64,000 nucleotides of DNA from Sthenelais limicola (lineage: Eukaryota > Annelida > Polychaeta > Phyllodocida > Sigalionidae), in the NCBI GenBank assembly GCA_942159475.1, contig OW804095.1, positions 63,082,773 to 63,146,772 on the forward strand, written 5' to 3'. Made by a program: the position numbers and the translations under genes. Shown here in pieces: positions 13,501 to 24,323 of the stretch (position 1 is its first letter; every line of letters begins with the position of its first letter). Under the pieces are notes generated by a model. The model searched no databases, had not been told where the DNA came from, and saw only the letters and a program-made list of their open reading frames with translations.

Positions 13501-15279
13501 ACGATGATTATCAATGGAAAACCATGGACGATAGGGCCCACCCCGAGGTTGGCTTGAGAACACTAGATGGCGCCTTGCTAAAGGCTAATCCTGCAGATCC
13601 CGTTCCTTTCGTCGCTGCTGGTGCACCGCCCAAGCCATTAGAATCTAGTGATTACCTAGATGATTTGTTGAAGGATCAAAAAGAAAAATTCCAACAGATA
13701 GAAGCATCTAACAGGTTTGTAAATGAAATTATGATTAAAATCTCCCTGAAGTTTCCACTCAATATATTCTAATCCATTCTCTAAATCCATTCTCAGATCA
13801 ATTGAGAGAATCGGCATGTATATATATATATGTTGAAATGTTGAGCTGAATAAAAGAATAACATTCCTCCGTCCAACTTAATGCATTATTTTAACTCCTG
13901 TCTGGAAACGTCAATTTTGGTTAACCATATAGTTACCAGCAGTTATCATTCTGCCTCCCTTTTAAATCGAGTTCTTAAGACTATTGTTGAATGCCAAATA
14001 TAAAGATGTAGTGCTCAGTCAAGTTATTGATGCTTGTGATTTCAGATGGAAAGTACTAGAATCAATCACTCCTTCCCACAACATGGCCGCACGCAATCAC
14101 AAAATGAACTTAGCAGTAGACAAATCTCAACCTGCAGTATTCTACAATCACGAGGGAAAGTACCAAAGAGAGCGTTGTGGACTCTACAAAACATCCTACG
14201 ATCCTTATGAGCTCCAATATTCTATGAACAAGGACAAACTAGCTGGATCAGAGGTGTTCTACACGATGGATTCTCACAAAGACGCGCTTAATCTTCCATT
14301 CGACGTCAATAACCAAATGGCCGAATTGATGAGGGAAGGCAGGACACTCGGACAACCCGGCAGTGTTCCACAATTGCATGACCAATCCGCTCCTCATGAA
14401 GTTTTCGATTCCTATACTCGTCTAAGGGCATTACAGAAGGCCAGGCTGCAACCCAATGTTGACACCGCTGATGTTAAAACTCAGGAAAATGGCACCGTCC
14501 TCATTGATTCCACTTACGGGGGTAATTACAACACTTCAAAATTCCTACAGGAAAATAAACTTGATTTCCATGCTAGGAAGGAACCCTTGGTGCTCGTCTC
14601 AAAAGATAATCAAGATCTGAAAAGATCCAAAATGGCTACCACACCAAGAACCGCCAGAACGGTGCAGTTTGCAGATGACATCACAGTTGCTGAGGGAGCT
14701 GGAGAGCAGCCTATTCGCATGACGTCAGCTCCGCTCAACGGGTCATCTGGTGAACGACATGGAATACCACGTCCTACCACAACTTTAGGGGCGCCTATCT
14801 TGAGGAAATCTCCAAACGATAGCCATTCCAGAATACCTTTTATGACATCCTCATCCGGTGTAGGTCCCTCTGACAGATTTGCATCTCTTCCAGTTGCGCT
14901 TGAAAAAAACAGACGAGCAGGTCTAACTAGTCAAAGCCTTATGGAAGGTCCTTCTTCTTGTCTCGGTCCGCCTCTCCGAAAATCATGGAACGGTGGCTCC
15001 TCTTACACAGATCTCTACCCAGGTAACAACCACGTTGATATGTCATTCAAAACAGATGCACGATTTAATTGGTCAGCTGGATGCGGTATGCCTCGTCCCC
15101 AATCTGATCTCCTCCAGATTCAAGATAGTTTCAGCAAGTCTGATGCCAGACGCAAGTTCCATGAACAGTTCGCCGAACGAAACCCAGATCTGAGGGAAAA
15201 CATCATTTCAGGCAAAAAGCATGTATTTATTGGAGGTCTCAATGCCCAGGTGCTACGAGGAACACCAATGGTGTATTAA
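1599..15279 (+). CDS. SPMIP4: Sperm-associated microtubule inner protein 4-like (C7orf31 homologue), 9 coding exons
   Basis: Coding exons: 1599-1735, 7289-7360, 7650-7679, 9900-10090, 10436-10524, 12461-12748, 13095-13225, 13424-13714 and 14046-15279. They sum to 2463 nt (820 aa plus stop) with the frame kept at every GT-AG junction. An in-frame TAA lies three codons before the ATG. Recognisable blocks match C7orf31/SPMIP4: an EHPY...PKFDTPEDA segment in exon 4, PTPPKIFDPNT and a THTGLGP motif in exon 6, an ARPMEGRVAR motif in exon 7, and a C-terminal PRPQSDLLQIQDSFSKSDAR block followed by SGKKH. The vertebrate protein sits inside sperm axonemal doublet microtubules, so a structural role in the flagellum is inferred. 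The long last exon carries a low-complexity Ser/Pro/Arg-rich stretch. Exon 3 is a 30-nt microexon. Intron 3 hosts the transposon nest and intron 5 (10525-12460) a pyrimidine-rich repeat. Confidence 0.9.
5662..5720. repeat. Short inverted repeat (hairpin) in SPMIP4-like intron 1
   Basis: Two 22-nt arms (5662-5683 and 5699-5720) pair with two mismatches around a 15-nt loop. The arms are AT-rich and end in AACACTATCA / TGATAGTGTT. It is probably a miniature hairpin element or a folded remnant. No coding content is seen. Confidence 0.6.
7871..8299. mobile_element. TTAA-flanked non-autonomous hairpin transposon, copy A
   Basis: The left end follows a TTAA (7867-7870) and begins GGTGCGTTTCCAC. The right end, read inverted, is GGCTGCGATTCCACTGG, so the two ends are imperfect inverted repeats. 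The interior is full of GCGCTC/GAGCGC-type words and encodes nothing convincing. TTAA target preference is known for piggyBac and Kolobok superfamilies; assigning this element to either is inference. Copy B, in the opposite orientation, abuts it directly. Confidence 0.65.
8276..8326. repeat. Perfect 24-bp palindrome at the A/B transposon junction
   Basis: Arms 8276-8299 and 8303-8326 are perfect reverse complements with a 3-nt TTA loop. They are the inner terminal repeats of two hairpin elements meeting end to end. A longer, weaker pairing continues outward: the segment reading GAGCGGGCCATGAG near 8252 is matched by its complement near 8363. Confidence 0.85.
8504..8546. repeat. Short near-perfect hairpin
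   Basis: The left arm 8504-8521 and right arm 8530-8546 are reverse complements apart from one extra base. The loop is 8 nt. It lies inside element C, close to its left end. Confidence 0.65.
8713..9116. mobile_element. TA-flanked miniature element D nested in element C
   Basis: The termini are GGGACCCTTAG at 8713 and its exact complement CTAAGGGTCCC ending at 9116. TA lies on both sides (8711-8712, 9117-9118). The element is 404 bp with no open frame of note. It has the shape of a Tc1/mariner-derived MITE; the superfamily is inference from the TA flanks. Confidence 0.65.
9424..9542. mobile_element. TA-flanked 119-bp palindromic element E
   Basis: It starts GAGCCTTCGTTTATTGTCC and ends with the near-complement, so almost the whole element folds back on itself. 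The centre is GC-rich and also self-complementary (GGCAGGCTTAGAGG pairs with CCTCTAAGCCTGCC). TA lies on both sides. It sits in copy B, a few bases right of element C. Confidence 0.65.
10108..10165. repeat. AT/TTA microsatellite
   Basis: Alternating TATTA and TA units begin 18 nt after the exon 4 donor of the SPMIP4-like gene. This is simple-sequence DNA with no other signal. Confidence 0.8.
11315..11450. repeat. Pyrimidine-rich tract in SPMIP4-like intron 5
   Basis: About 135 nt that is almost entirely C and T on the plus strand, directly following a segment reading ACTAGCAAAGTACCCG. Motifs of that kind begin dispersed repeats in other marine animals, which I recall only loosely, so the association is weak. 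The block to about 12250 may be one diverged repeat copy. The open frame on the complementary strand is low-complexity Arg/Glu/Gly and not a gene. Confidence 0.5.
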
Positions 15280-17358
15280 GTGTCATATCAAAGAAATAAT
15301 GCAATATACAATGAAGAAGTAGAATAGACGAGAAGTGGAAAGAACGTTACCGTTAAGAATCACAACAAATCTGAAGATGAGATAGATGTCCATTGGTTTA
15401 GCGAAGTCTGTATCATAAACTCTTCAACTCATGTTAATACTCATTGTTATCTTTCCACAGTTTCTCGTATTAGGTTGAAGATCGTTAACATCGTGAATTC
15501 CAAATAATGTGGACTCAATGATTAAAATAGCCTCATTTTAAATTTCCACTTAAAAAATCTTCATTGTTCCTTATTGCTATCCGGAATATATATCATTCTT
15601 CTTTCGCTTTCGTATTGAGGTGGTTTTCATGGAAATAATACCTCGTAAATGGATCATGTAAATAAATTTCAAAGAAAACACTTGTATGTGATTGGCTCGA
15701 AGTCTTACTAGCCTCCTAGTCCTATCTCCTGTAGAAAAGTGTAGTCTATTTACATATCAAAGCTTTCTGTGATAACTTTCTATCGACTGTGATACTATAA
15801 GATTAACAATGGCGGCTTGATCAGATATGATTTGAGGCCATATTGTCATGTTCACATTTGCAGTATTATCTTAATTTATCATTTCACAATATGTGCAGAT
15901 GTAAAGTATTTCATAAAAGAAACTTCACCTAATCAAAAGGTTTGTTCATGATTTGATTATGCGTTTTTATTCTAATGGGTGTTTTCTTGTTATCAAGAAA
16001 TATATTGATGAATTCGAGTGTTGGTATAATTATGGTAAAATAAATACGAATAAATTAATAAATTGCACAAAAGTCTTCTATTCTTTCAACGATATAGCGC
16101 TCTTAAAATGGATATTTTAGACGACTTTCACTGTTGTACATTTCATCATCATCAAGAACTTTTATTCAACACAGATATACAATGACAAATCGCTGACATG
16201 GGACAAGATCTTCTAAAGATAGATCTTCCAGGCAGTCCGAAGTTCAAGTTCACTTTAAAGAGACGTAAATTCCATTAAAAAAGATTCGCCCGTTATGATT
16301 GTCTCGCGGTCTGTATTCATCGAGCGACCTATTTCAAGAAAATACTTTTCTGCTACATGTTTCTCGAATTGCGCACTTACATACACAGGGTACATACATT
16401 TCTTTTAACAAATTTGAACCAGGTCACATTATACATAATACGACACTGTTCTCGGCGATCCTGACAAAAAATATAGATGGATTATGGGTTTGGGTTTTTT
16501 TATTCATTTACAGGCCAAGTCATTGAATTACGATACGATAGTTCAGAAAATACGCATTTTGTCGTTCACACGACGTTTCTCATACGTTGTCTTACTAAGA
16601 AACAGTATATTTCAGGAGTATATTTCCCTCCTCCTCCTTAATTATGATATATCATAACGCTCAAAAGTAAAACCTCCACCCATGTCAGCCCATACTATAA
16701 CAAAGTACAATAAAAAACTATAATGAGTATGTATACATTCTGAATAAGCTTGTATAAGCACCAATCTCTAATATCATTAGTATCACATTATTTCTATAGC
16801 ATTTAAGCAGAGTTTGTCTGAAGGAGTTTACATCGAGAATGCCCATGGTTTCTCTAATCAAATTGTTCCAAGGTGGACTAGATTTGGCTAGTGCACAGTA
16901 TGATACGTGTTCCTTTTTTCACCCCTTGTTCTGACTATTTTCCCTGCATTGTGTCTAGTGTTCAGTTCTTTAATACACAATTTCTTCCTTTAAAGATAAT
17001 AAGGCACAAGAAGTTCCTTCCTGATTTGGAGTGGTCAAATGTTCGCTCTTCTGTGCAAATCTAAGTTTCTCATTGTGTCTAATTGTGTGGGTCTATAAAC
17101 TACTCTCATACCTTTATTCTGAGCTATTTGTATTCTGAGATATCCATTTTAGTGTGGATTCCAGAACAATGAAATAGCAAATTCAAGTATAAGTAGGATA
17201 AATGTTTTTGTATACATATTCTCAACGCAATATCAGAATTGATGTATTGAATTATTATCGTATAAATTAAAAACAGTCCATATCTAGTTATGATCAGTGG
17301 TATTTGGTTATAATCGGTGATACATTCTTATGCAAAAATAATCATATGCTTTATCGAG
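15280..17358. other. Gap between SPMIP4-like gene and the 17.4-kb gene
   Basis: It holds the 3' untranslated region of the SPMIP4-like gene (AATAAA at 15661) and, converging from the other strand, the 3' region of the next gene, with a minus-strand AATAAA at 17113-17118. I see no further exon or RNA gene in the AT-rich remainder. Confidence 0.4.
15661..15666 (+). terminator. Candidate polyadenylation signal of the SPMIP4-like gene
   Basis: A canonical AATAAA hexamer lies 382 nt after the stop codon of the SPMIP4-like gene, in AT-rich sequence. It is a plausible 3' end, but other hexamers may be used. Confidence 0.45.
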
Positions 17359-18924
17359 TCATAGTTTAGACTTCTCATAACAATTTTGCCAGTATATGCC
17401 AGCAGATGGCATTCCTGTTGGATTTGGTTCACCTAAATAAGGACGAAGATACTCAACTAAGTTGTCCCTCGATACCTCCAGGGGGATCTGACAAACAACA
17501 GCCAAAGGTGATCCACCTGAGCTATGAGGGAAAGCGCGTGTTGCCTGAGCTAGAATGTGGCAAGCGACTGAAAAAAAATCAGGCTTCAATACTTTGATAT
17601 GAATCTGCAATTGTGTTCCATCTTGCATTTGGCTCATTGATGCGAAACTCAGGCTATCAGACTCTCCTGCCGAGGGGTCGCTGATTCTCATGACCACATT
17701 GTTAGCCACAATTGTTCTTAGTTGTTTCCTGTCCATGGGCACAGGACCCCGCCCATAGAGAGCTTCATAATGACTTTGGTCTCCGAAGAATCTTTCTTTG
17801 ATTTTATCATCGCTCAGCAGTGACAACGATTCCTCGTAGCTTAGGGTCATCAAATGAGGATTTCTCAAGCTATGGGGTATCATCCAGTATTTGTGTAGAG
17901 CATGCCAATTTTCCACATCGATGGAATATACAACCACGTTCTGTTAGTGACAAATAGACAAAGACGTTATAATATAGGTATACCCAACATGTATACATAC
18001 ATAAGACACCTAATGCAATGTATTTAAATAATAAATTTGGTCGTTAAAATGGCGACCTCAAGGTTTGTTATCATTTGTTACCGGTTGCCTAAAGCCTATA
18101 TGGCTATGAACAAATCAGTCACATTTTCGCAGTTTTATATCAAACTTTCTGAAGAGACACAACTTTGGACTACAAGATTTCATTAGGTTTGCATGGAATA
18201 CCTCACAACAAAAAATATGGAATTATTTGTTTAATTATTTACTTGTACCGGTAAATTATTACCTCCAAAAGCGATGGGGATTTGTTCACACCGGCCTTCG
18301 TGAAAGCAACAGAAGCTGTTTCTGCCAAGGTGCACATACATTGAGGATGCCCCTTTTTCATTGAAGTCAATCTTGGTGAATATGTACTAGCCATCGCCCC
18401 TTCCTCCTGGCAAATAAAGTTTGGTTCAGAACGCAGGGTATGTAACATGTTACGGGTAATAATTCAAGTAAAATCATGAATATGAAAACTCGGCAAATTA
18501 TATGGGTAGACCTGCTGCATATAATTAACTTGAATTGTAATAACATGCTCACCTCAATTAAATGGTATTCGTCTTGAGAAAATCCCGTAGGAATGTAGTT
18601 TAAATTCCTAGAACGTTTTGGTTAATTTCAGTGACGGATGTGGACGATCCAGGATATTGAAAGCAGTTACCCTTTTATGGCACAAGACCTCTGAGACATC
18701 AGTGCATGCATAGATTATAGGAGATAACGTACATAACCCTTGGGAGTTAGCTATTATTAAAGAAAATCAGGATAGAGGGGGATGACATTTGATACAAAGT
18801 AGATATATTGACGTATCGATACAGCAAGTAAAATTAAAGAATCGTTAGATATGAGAGTTATACCTCAAAGAGCGAGAGGGTCACTCGTTTACCTCCCTAG
18901 CAAGACCTGAGAAGAATCTTCCAT
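17359..18924 (-). CDS. Unrecognised protein, about 270 aa, at least four exons
   Basis: Minus-strand exons in transcript order: 18893-18950 (ATG at 18924), 18553-18607, 18263-18406 and 17359-17940. The coding sum from the ATG is 813 nt (270 aa plus stop), with phases matching across all three GT-AG junctions. I do not recognise the family. Visible features: no signal peptide or membrane helix; an aromatic stretch VENWHALHKYW; a central SYEESLSLLSDDKIKERFFG segment; a Ser-rich patch; and a C-terminal region alternating hydrophobic and charged residues ending YEKSKL. Codon use and splice quality argue for a real gene. The frame stays open upstream of the ATG to the acceptor at 18951, so the true start may lie in an exon I could not find between 18.95 and 21.4 kb. 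A minus-strand AATAAA at 17113-17118 could end the transcript. Confidence 0.62.
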
Positions 18925-18950
18925 GAAGGTATAATACCGATCCCATTCAG

Positions 18951-21460
18951 CTGTCAAGAAAATAAATAAAAAGTAAAATGGGATATCTTGTAATTTGAGC
19001 TATCTATTGCTGGCAATTTGAGTTATTTTTATTAGTTACAAAGTAAGACATTTGTGCTCCGAGCTAATAGCTGGATAATATTAACCACTGAAAAGCTCCC
19101 ACTGTATAATTCTGATCGTTCCCATGAATCACATTTGAGAGCAAGAAACCAGGTTATCGCAGTGAAAGTGGCCTACGTGAGCACTATCAAACATAACAAG
19201 ATAACAATATTTCAGTGAAAGTGGAACGTATGAAACAATAGATAAAGACTCTGATATGATTCTTCAGTTCTGTAATTAGCACCCTCTGTTTAGTAACTTT
19301 TCCTTGACGTTTGCTTTCCAAATATCGGCGACTACACTTTTGCTAATAAGGAGTGAAAATACTAATTACTATAAAATAACATATTGCGGATTATCACATC
19401 GTTCCCACCCCTTTGAGATCGTCCAATACATATGAAATGAAGATAATATTATAGTTATTTCAAACTAGCTCAAACTTAATCGGTAATCAATCGTGTAATC
19501 CTCTCGTGACTAATATATCCCCTTATCAAACAATTCTATCAACATCCTCCAGTGGCAAATAGGTCAATTTCTTGCAGTTGTAATGTACAATTTAGGTGTC
19601 ATTTAGTATTATCGTTTAATCAAATAAAATGGCTGAGATTTGAAACCTGACCTCTGGCATGGACACGTTACCACCGGGAACAGGACCATGGACTGTGGAA
19701 TGGAGACTTTTCAATTCATTGATTGGGGTTTAAATCGCTGACTTGATAAAGCTTGATACAAAGTAGAAATGAAGATCGTAATCTTGAGTAAACAGCATTT
19801 GGAACAAGAATCGGTTTTGTGTACGATAAAACTATGAGGCCTTTAACCCTTCCCCCACTCCTCTATCTCTTCATGTTAGAATAAAACAATTTTCTTTTAC
19901 ACTATGTATTCTCGTTGCTTTATGTACGATAGCACCAATGAATATTCCATATTATCAACAACAAAAATGAAATGCAAAAAACACACATGCATGTATATTA
20001 ACCCTTAGAATATTAAAACGTGAACCTAAAATTTGACATTCATTTTCAACAGCTATCTACAGACCAAATCTGGGGCTTTACCTTTCCAAGAACCATCCTG
20101 AAATTCTCACTAAATAAGTAACTAGCTGAATTTGTTTAAATGACCTCTGATTATCTTCAAACTGCACAACACGTATGTATTGCCTCAAGATTCATGGTAA
20201 TACGTGCACAGGCAATATGGCATATTTTTCTTGTCTTAGAGGGGGGGAGGGGGGTAAAAGTTTTCAAATTCACATAAATTCCAGAAGCGTACTCCTAGTC
20301 AGAGCACATGTTAATTGAATGTACAATACCTATGCACCTGGCAAGAGTATTATTTGTTGAATTAATTATGAGACGTCGATGAAAACTCAAAAGGATACTA
20401 TACCTTACCTAATACATATAATACATACACATCCTCTGTAGTAGACATTAGGTGGTACTACTGTAGTAAGTCATGTTTTCTACTTATAACAAGAGGTAAA
20501 ATAATGCTGCATTTCTTTGTTAAGCACGTGTATATTAGCATTATACAATTTCCATACTCAAGGTAGTGTTATACCTTTCAGTAAATGGTTCACAGTGCAA
20601 TTAATTTCATGGATAAAATGTAAAATCCGCACTGCTGGAAATAGTAATTTTGTTGGAATGCCTTATGTAGAATGTATGTGTTTATACAATCATTATATTC
20701 ATCTGATTATAAGTTATAGGTTATTACCCAACTTGAATCATAACCAATTACTCTTACTCCTCATTAATTGTATTGATAGATATGTTCTTTGTTATAACAA
20801 TACTAAAATATTTTGGTAGTATTTTATATTATGTTTGGCATTCCATTAATAAACTTTCTTTTTCATGTCTATAATTCGGAAGTCTAGTGAAGGGGAACTC
20901 TTCTTAGTAAAAGAACGACGATTACAATATACCCCATTTATATAAGTTCGATAATTTATTATTTCGCTTTTCTCTGATTTACCGACTCTTTGCAAAGTGC
21001 AAATAGCTATACAGGCGTATGATTGGAATCCTCATAATGGGATTTTAAAAGTTGATTTAATCATTTTCAGCACAAATATTCAAGCGTTTTGTATGATATC
21101 CGATACCAGTTGGGTCGGAATCTGAAGCCTAGATTACGCCCTGCTTCCGCCGGTGATTACGTGCAGTTTAATATTTCCATCCAGATCGTTAAAATGCAGT
21201 CTGAAAAATGGAAACAAAAATGGAAAAACCTATAAAACTCAAAGTGGTGGATTTCGAATTAATTTCATTCACAAACTTAATAATCCAGAATTAAGATGTG
21301 ATGAGCATGAACCATGCAAAATGTTGTTTTTTAACGGTTTTTCTTTGGGTTTTTTTCAGGGTTTCAATCTGATGTTACCATTTTCGCTCCATCAATAAGT
21401 GAGGTGTTTAGTTTTTTCTTTTTATCTTAATGTTTTGGATGTCACTATTCATCACGAAAA
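18951..21460. other. Gap between two minus-strand genes
   Basis: I looked here for 5' exons of the 17.4-kb gene. Pieces near 19293-19345 and 19650-19700 have weak acceptor or donor signals, but their phases do not join to the 18893-18950 exon. A G-rich run lies near 20240-20255. Nothing else is supportable. Confidence 0.35.
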
Positions 21461-24323
21461 TCAAAAGGATGTTGTATAGTAACCTACCATTGAATCATCA
21501 TAAAATCGCTGATTTTCAGGAGGGAGAGTAATCTTTTTCCTCGCCAGCGGCAACGTATTAGGTGCATGATCCACTGGAGCGGCGTCCGCATCTTGCAAAT
21601 CTGCAACACTCATACTCCTTCTTGCTAGCGTGGGAGACCACCGAAGGTATAAGGTAGTGCCATCGTTATCATCTACTGAGAGCCCTAATGTAGATTTATC
21701 CAAAATAATCTTATTGCTATTACTATCTACATTATCTAAGGGAACCTCATTATATCTGTCTATAAGGGACTTATTGTATTTACCTCGACCCAATGTGAAA
21801 CTTGGATCAAGAGAAACAGGTCTTTTCTGTTTGACAAAGTCTATCTCTTGCCTTCTATTTCTTGTTGTTCCATCAACCATGTATACATTATATGCCTGCG
21901 GAGGATTCCACTTTCTGGCACTCCCTCGGAGCGTACTAAATGGCACGTGATAGAATTTTGAAAATGAGGTATTATCCTCGACATTTATGGCAAATGATGA
22001 GTTATGCTGCTTCGGGTGGTGAATAGAATGAATTGATGCCACGCTAACATTTGAGCGTTTACTATCTGTTCTTTTAACTGGATACCCATTTCCAATATGC
22101 GACCTTGTACTTTCTGTCCTATGGATCTTATGCCCATTTCTCAAGTGAGAGCGAGTACTTTCTGTCCTTTGGACCCTATGTCCATTTCTTAAAGCACCAA
22201 AACTCGCCCTTAAGGATGTTGATCGCTTTAGGGTTGCCCCTTCGTTGACATAACCATTCTTCATAATACCTCTGCTTGTAGTTTGGGCGTCACTCTGTGA
22301 CCTGGACACCATAGGGGATTTCCCTCTGTAATATACTTTTGACGCTTGCCTTGGGGTGTTACGGGCCAAAGTCGCTTCTCTTTTCCACCTTCTTCTCCTA
22401 ATACAATGAAGACTACGGTTAGTAAATTGAAAACTCACTTTTTTTATTACCGCCCCATTGTTCATACTTATCTAAAACAGTTGATGATTGCAAATTATAA
22501 TTTTCAGGGAAAATAAGGGCAAAGACAATTGCGCAACCTAAATGCTCATTAGCTTCATAAATAGCTTAATTCTCCCCTTTTTTCTTATGGAAGTATTGAT
22601 ACAACTTTTATGTAAACACCTTAACACGGTGTAAACATTTTTACATGTTAAAAGTATGGTCGTCGAGCGTCTTTCTATGCCGTCAGTTAGCGGTTTTTGT
22701 TTCAAGAAATGACAGATGACAAGTGCTATAATGAACCGGATAACCGTATTAGCTTAGCTTTAGCTACTTTGGCATTCTTCCTAGATGGTTGTGCAAGCAT
22801 GTATAGAATAGTTCCTGGTCGAAAACAAATTGTCAACAATCCAGTATCAGCCTCCAGCAAAGTTAGATTTCACTACCTTTGGGGATGAACAATTGTTACA
22901 GGTATATAAATGCATTGTCTGGCCATTTCCTCACCGGAAGCAAATTGCTTTTTGTTCTATTCATATGTTCGTTTTATTCTTTGCTAAAATATATATCATG
23001 GCTGCAATCATTCATAGTGTATTAGACTTGCCTATGCTCGACACTTACAAAGCGTTAGAATGAAAAGATTACATTACATATCAACGTAAATATCCTTTAC
23101 ACTGCATGAAAGGGATGATTTTTTACTCCTCTCGATCATTTGACCTTATAGTAATTGTATTTTCCTGCTGACTTATCCAACTTTTACCATCGGAGCAGGT
23201 TGTTTCCTTGGACAAAAATGTTAGCATCATGCGAAAAATACGTTGTCTCTTGTGCTACAATTGTATTTCTGCGCATTCATTTTTCAATTAATATCTAGAA
23301 ACAATTAGAAACCTACCAAAACCAGCAGCAGATTAGCACCGTTACTGTCAGTAGAACCAGAAGAAATATGACGCCAAGAACAATGAGGACAACAGCAGCT
23401 ATGGATGGGAAAAACAATTAGTGAAAACAGTATTTACTTATAAAATTAATAATGGAGAACTTATGATGGAATGCATATGTTATGCAGTAAGAATGCAATC
23501 CAATTCATGCGAATTTAAACCTTCCCTTACTCAATCTGACCCCCTTTAAGTAAATTGGAAGTTTAAATCTTAAATCTATTAATGTTTTCATCAAGAAGTC
23601 GCTGGTATGAAATACCTTGTCTTTAGTGTGATCTTATAAAAAGAAGCATTTATAAAGCTCGGCGTCGTAGCGGTACAACCAAAGTCAATTTAAAGTGGGG
23701 GCGGGAAGATTTGCTACCCTTGAGACTTCTGACTGGGAAGAACAACTATTTGCTTTGAAGTGTTTTCCCACTGAAAAGAACCTTCTCTACCCCAGGGGTT
23801 TCCTGGTTCCCTTGCCCTTAGTATACGCCAAACTAAAGTAGAATGTTCTCTTAAAAATCTTAAACATGCCACCAGTTATATTTCTATGCTTGTCAGGGAG
23901 AGATGACATAAAGGACCGAGTCGCCTACAGAATAATATGTGACATAAAGGTGACATGTCATATACCTGACACCAGAATTCTGTGTGCCTTGCTTATTTTT
24001 TTCATGTGTCTAAGTAAATTTTCTCAAGTTTTGAGCAGGGTCCAATATCTTCTTCTTCCCCACGTGGCCTACATCCCATTTAGCTTCCTACAATTTAGAA
24101 AGCATAATATTCCATAAAGAGTCGAGTACTTGGTGTTTAAAGTTGCCAAAAATAATTGTTTAACATAAGCTGGCGTTACTCATGCTCAAATAATGGGAAT
24201 TATCTAAGCTATCCTGTAGATGGGAACGTTTTAACTCTGATAGCTTTGCTCCTAAATACTGAACGTGTGTACCGCTATTCTTAAAACAAAACTTGTCTTA
24301 CCAGTTGTGATTGGCATATCCAT
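21461..24323 (-). CDS. Single-pass membrane protein with repeat-bearing basic cytoplasmic tail (346 aa)
   Basis: Exons: 24302-24323, 23317-23398 and 21461-22397 (22+82+937 nt = 346 aa plus stop). The ATG is preceded in frame by TAA. Intron 2 ends with a textbook branch point (TACTAAC, about 22 nt before the acceptor), which confirms the junction. Residues 1-7 are the whole ectodomain; 8-35 form a hydrophobic helix; CC at 31-32 and RRRWKR at 36-41 mark the cytoplasmic side and a possible palmitoylation site. Residues 104-151 are three 16-aa repeats of the type LRNGHxxxRTESTRSH, and the tail has many RxxS/T sites, including RRSMS. No known family is recognised. A donor-like GTAGGT lies nine codons before the stop, so the 3' end may be spliced differently. 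It lies divergent to the similar gene at 28.2 kb. Confidence 0.75.

Noticed and set aside
21461..21490. Donor-like GTAGGT nine codons before the stop of the same gene
   Set aside because: No matching downstream exon in the right phase was found; the open frame ends normally. Kept only as a caveat.
22398..22465. Extension of the minus-strand membrane-protein tail to an ATG at 22465 (contains a KKVSF motif)
   Set aside because: This stretch holds a perfect TACTAAC branch point and a good acceptor, so it is intron. The transmembrane exon joins in phase at 22397.
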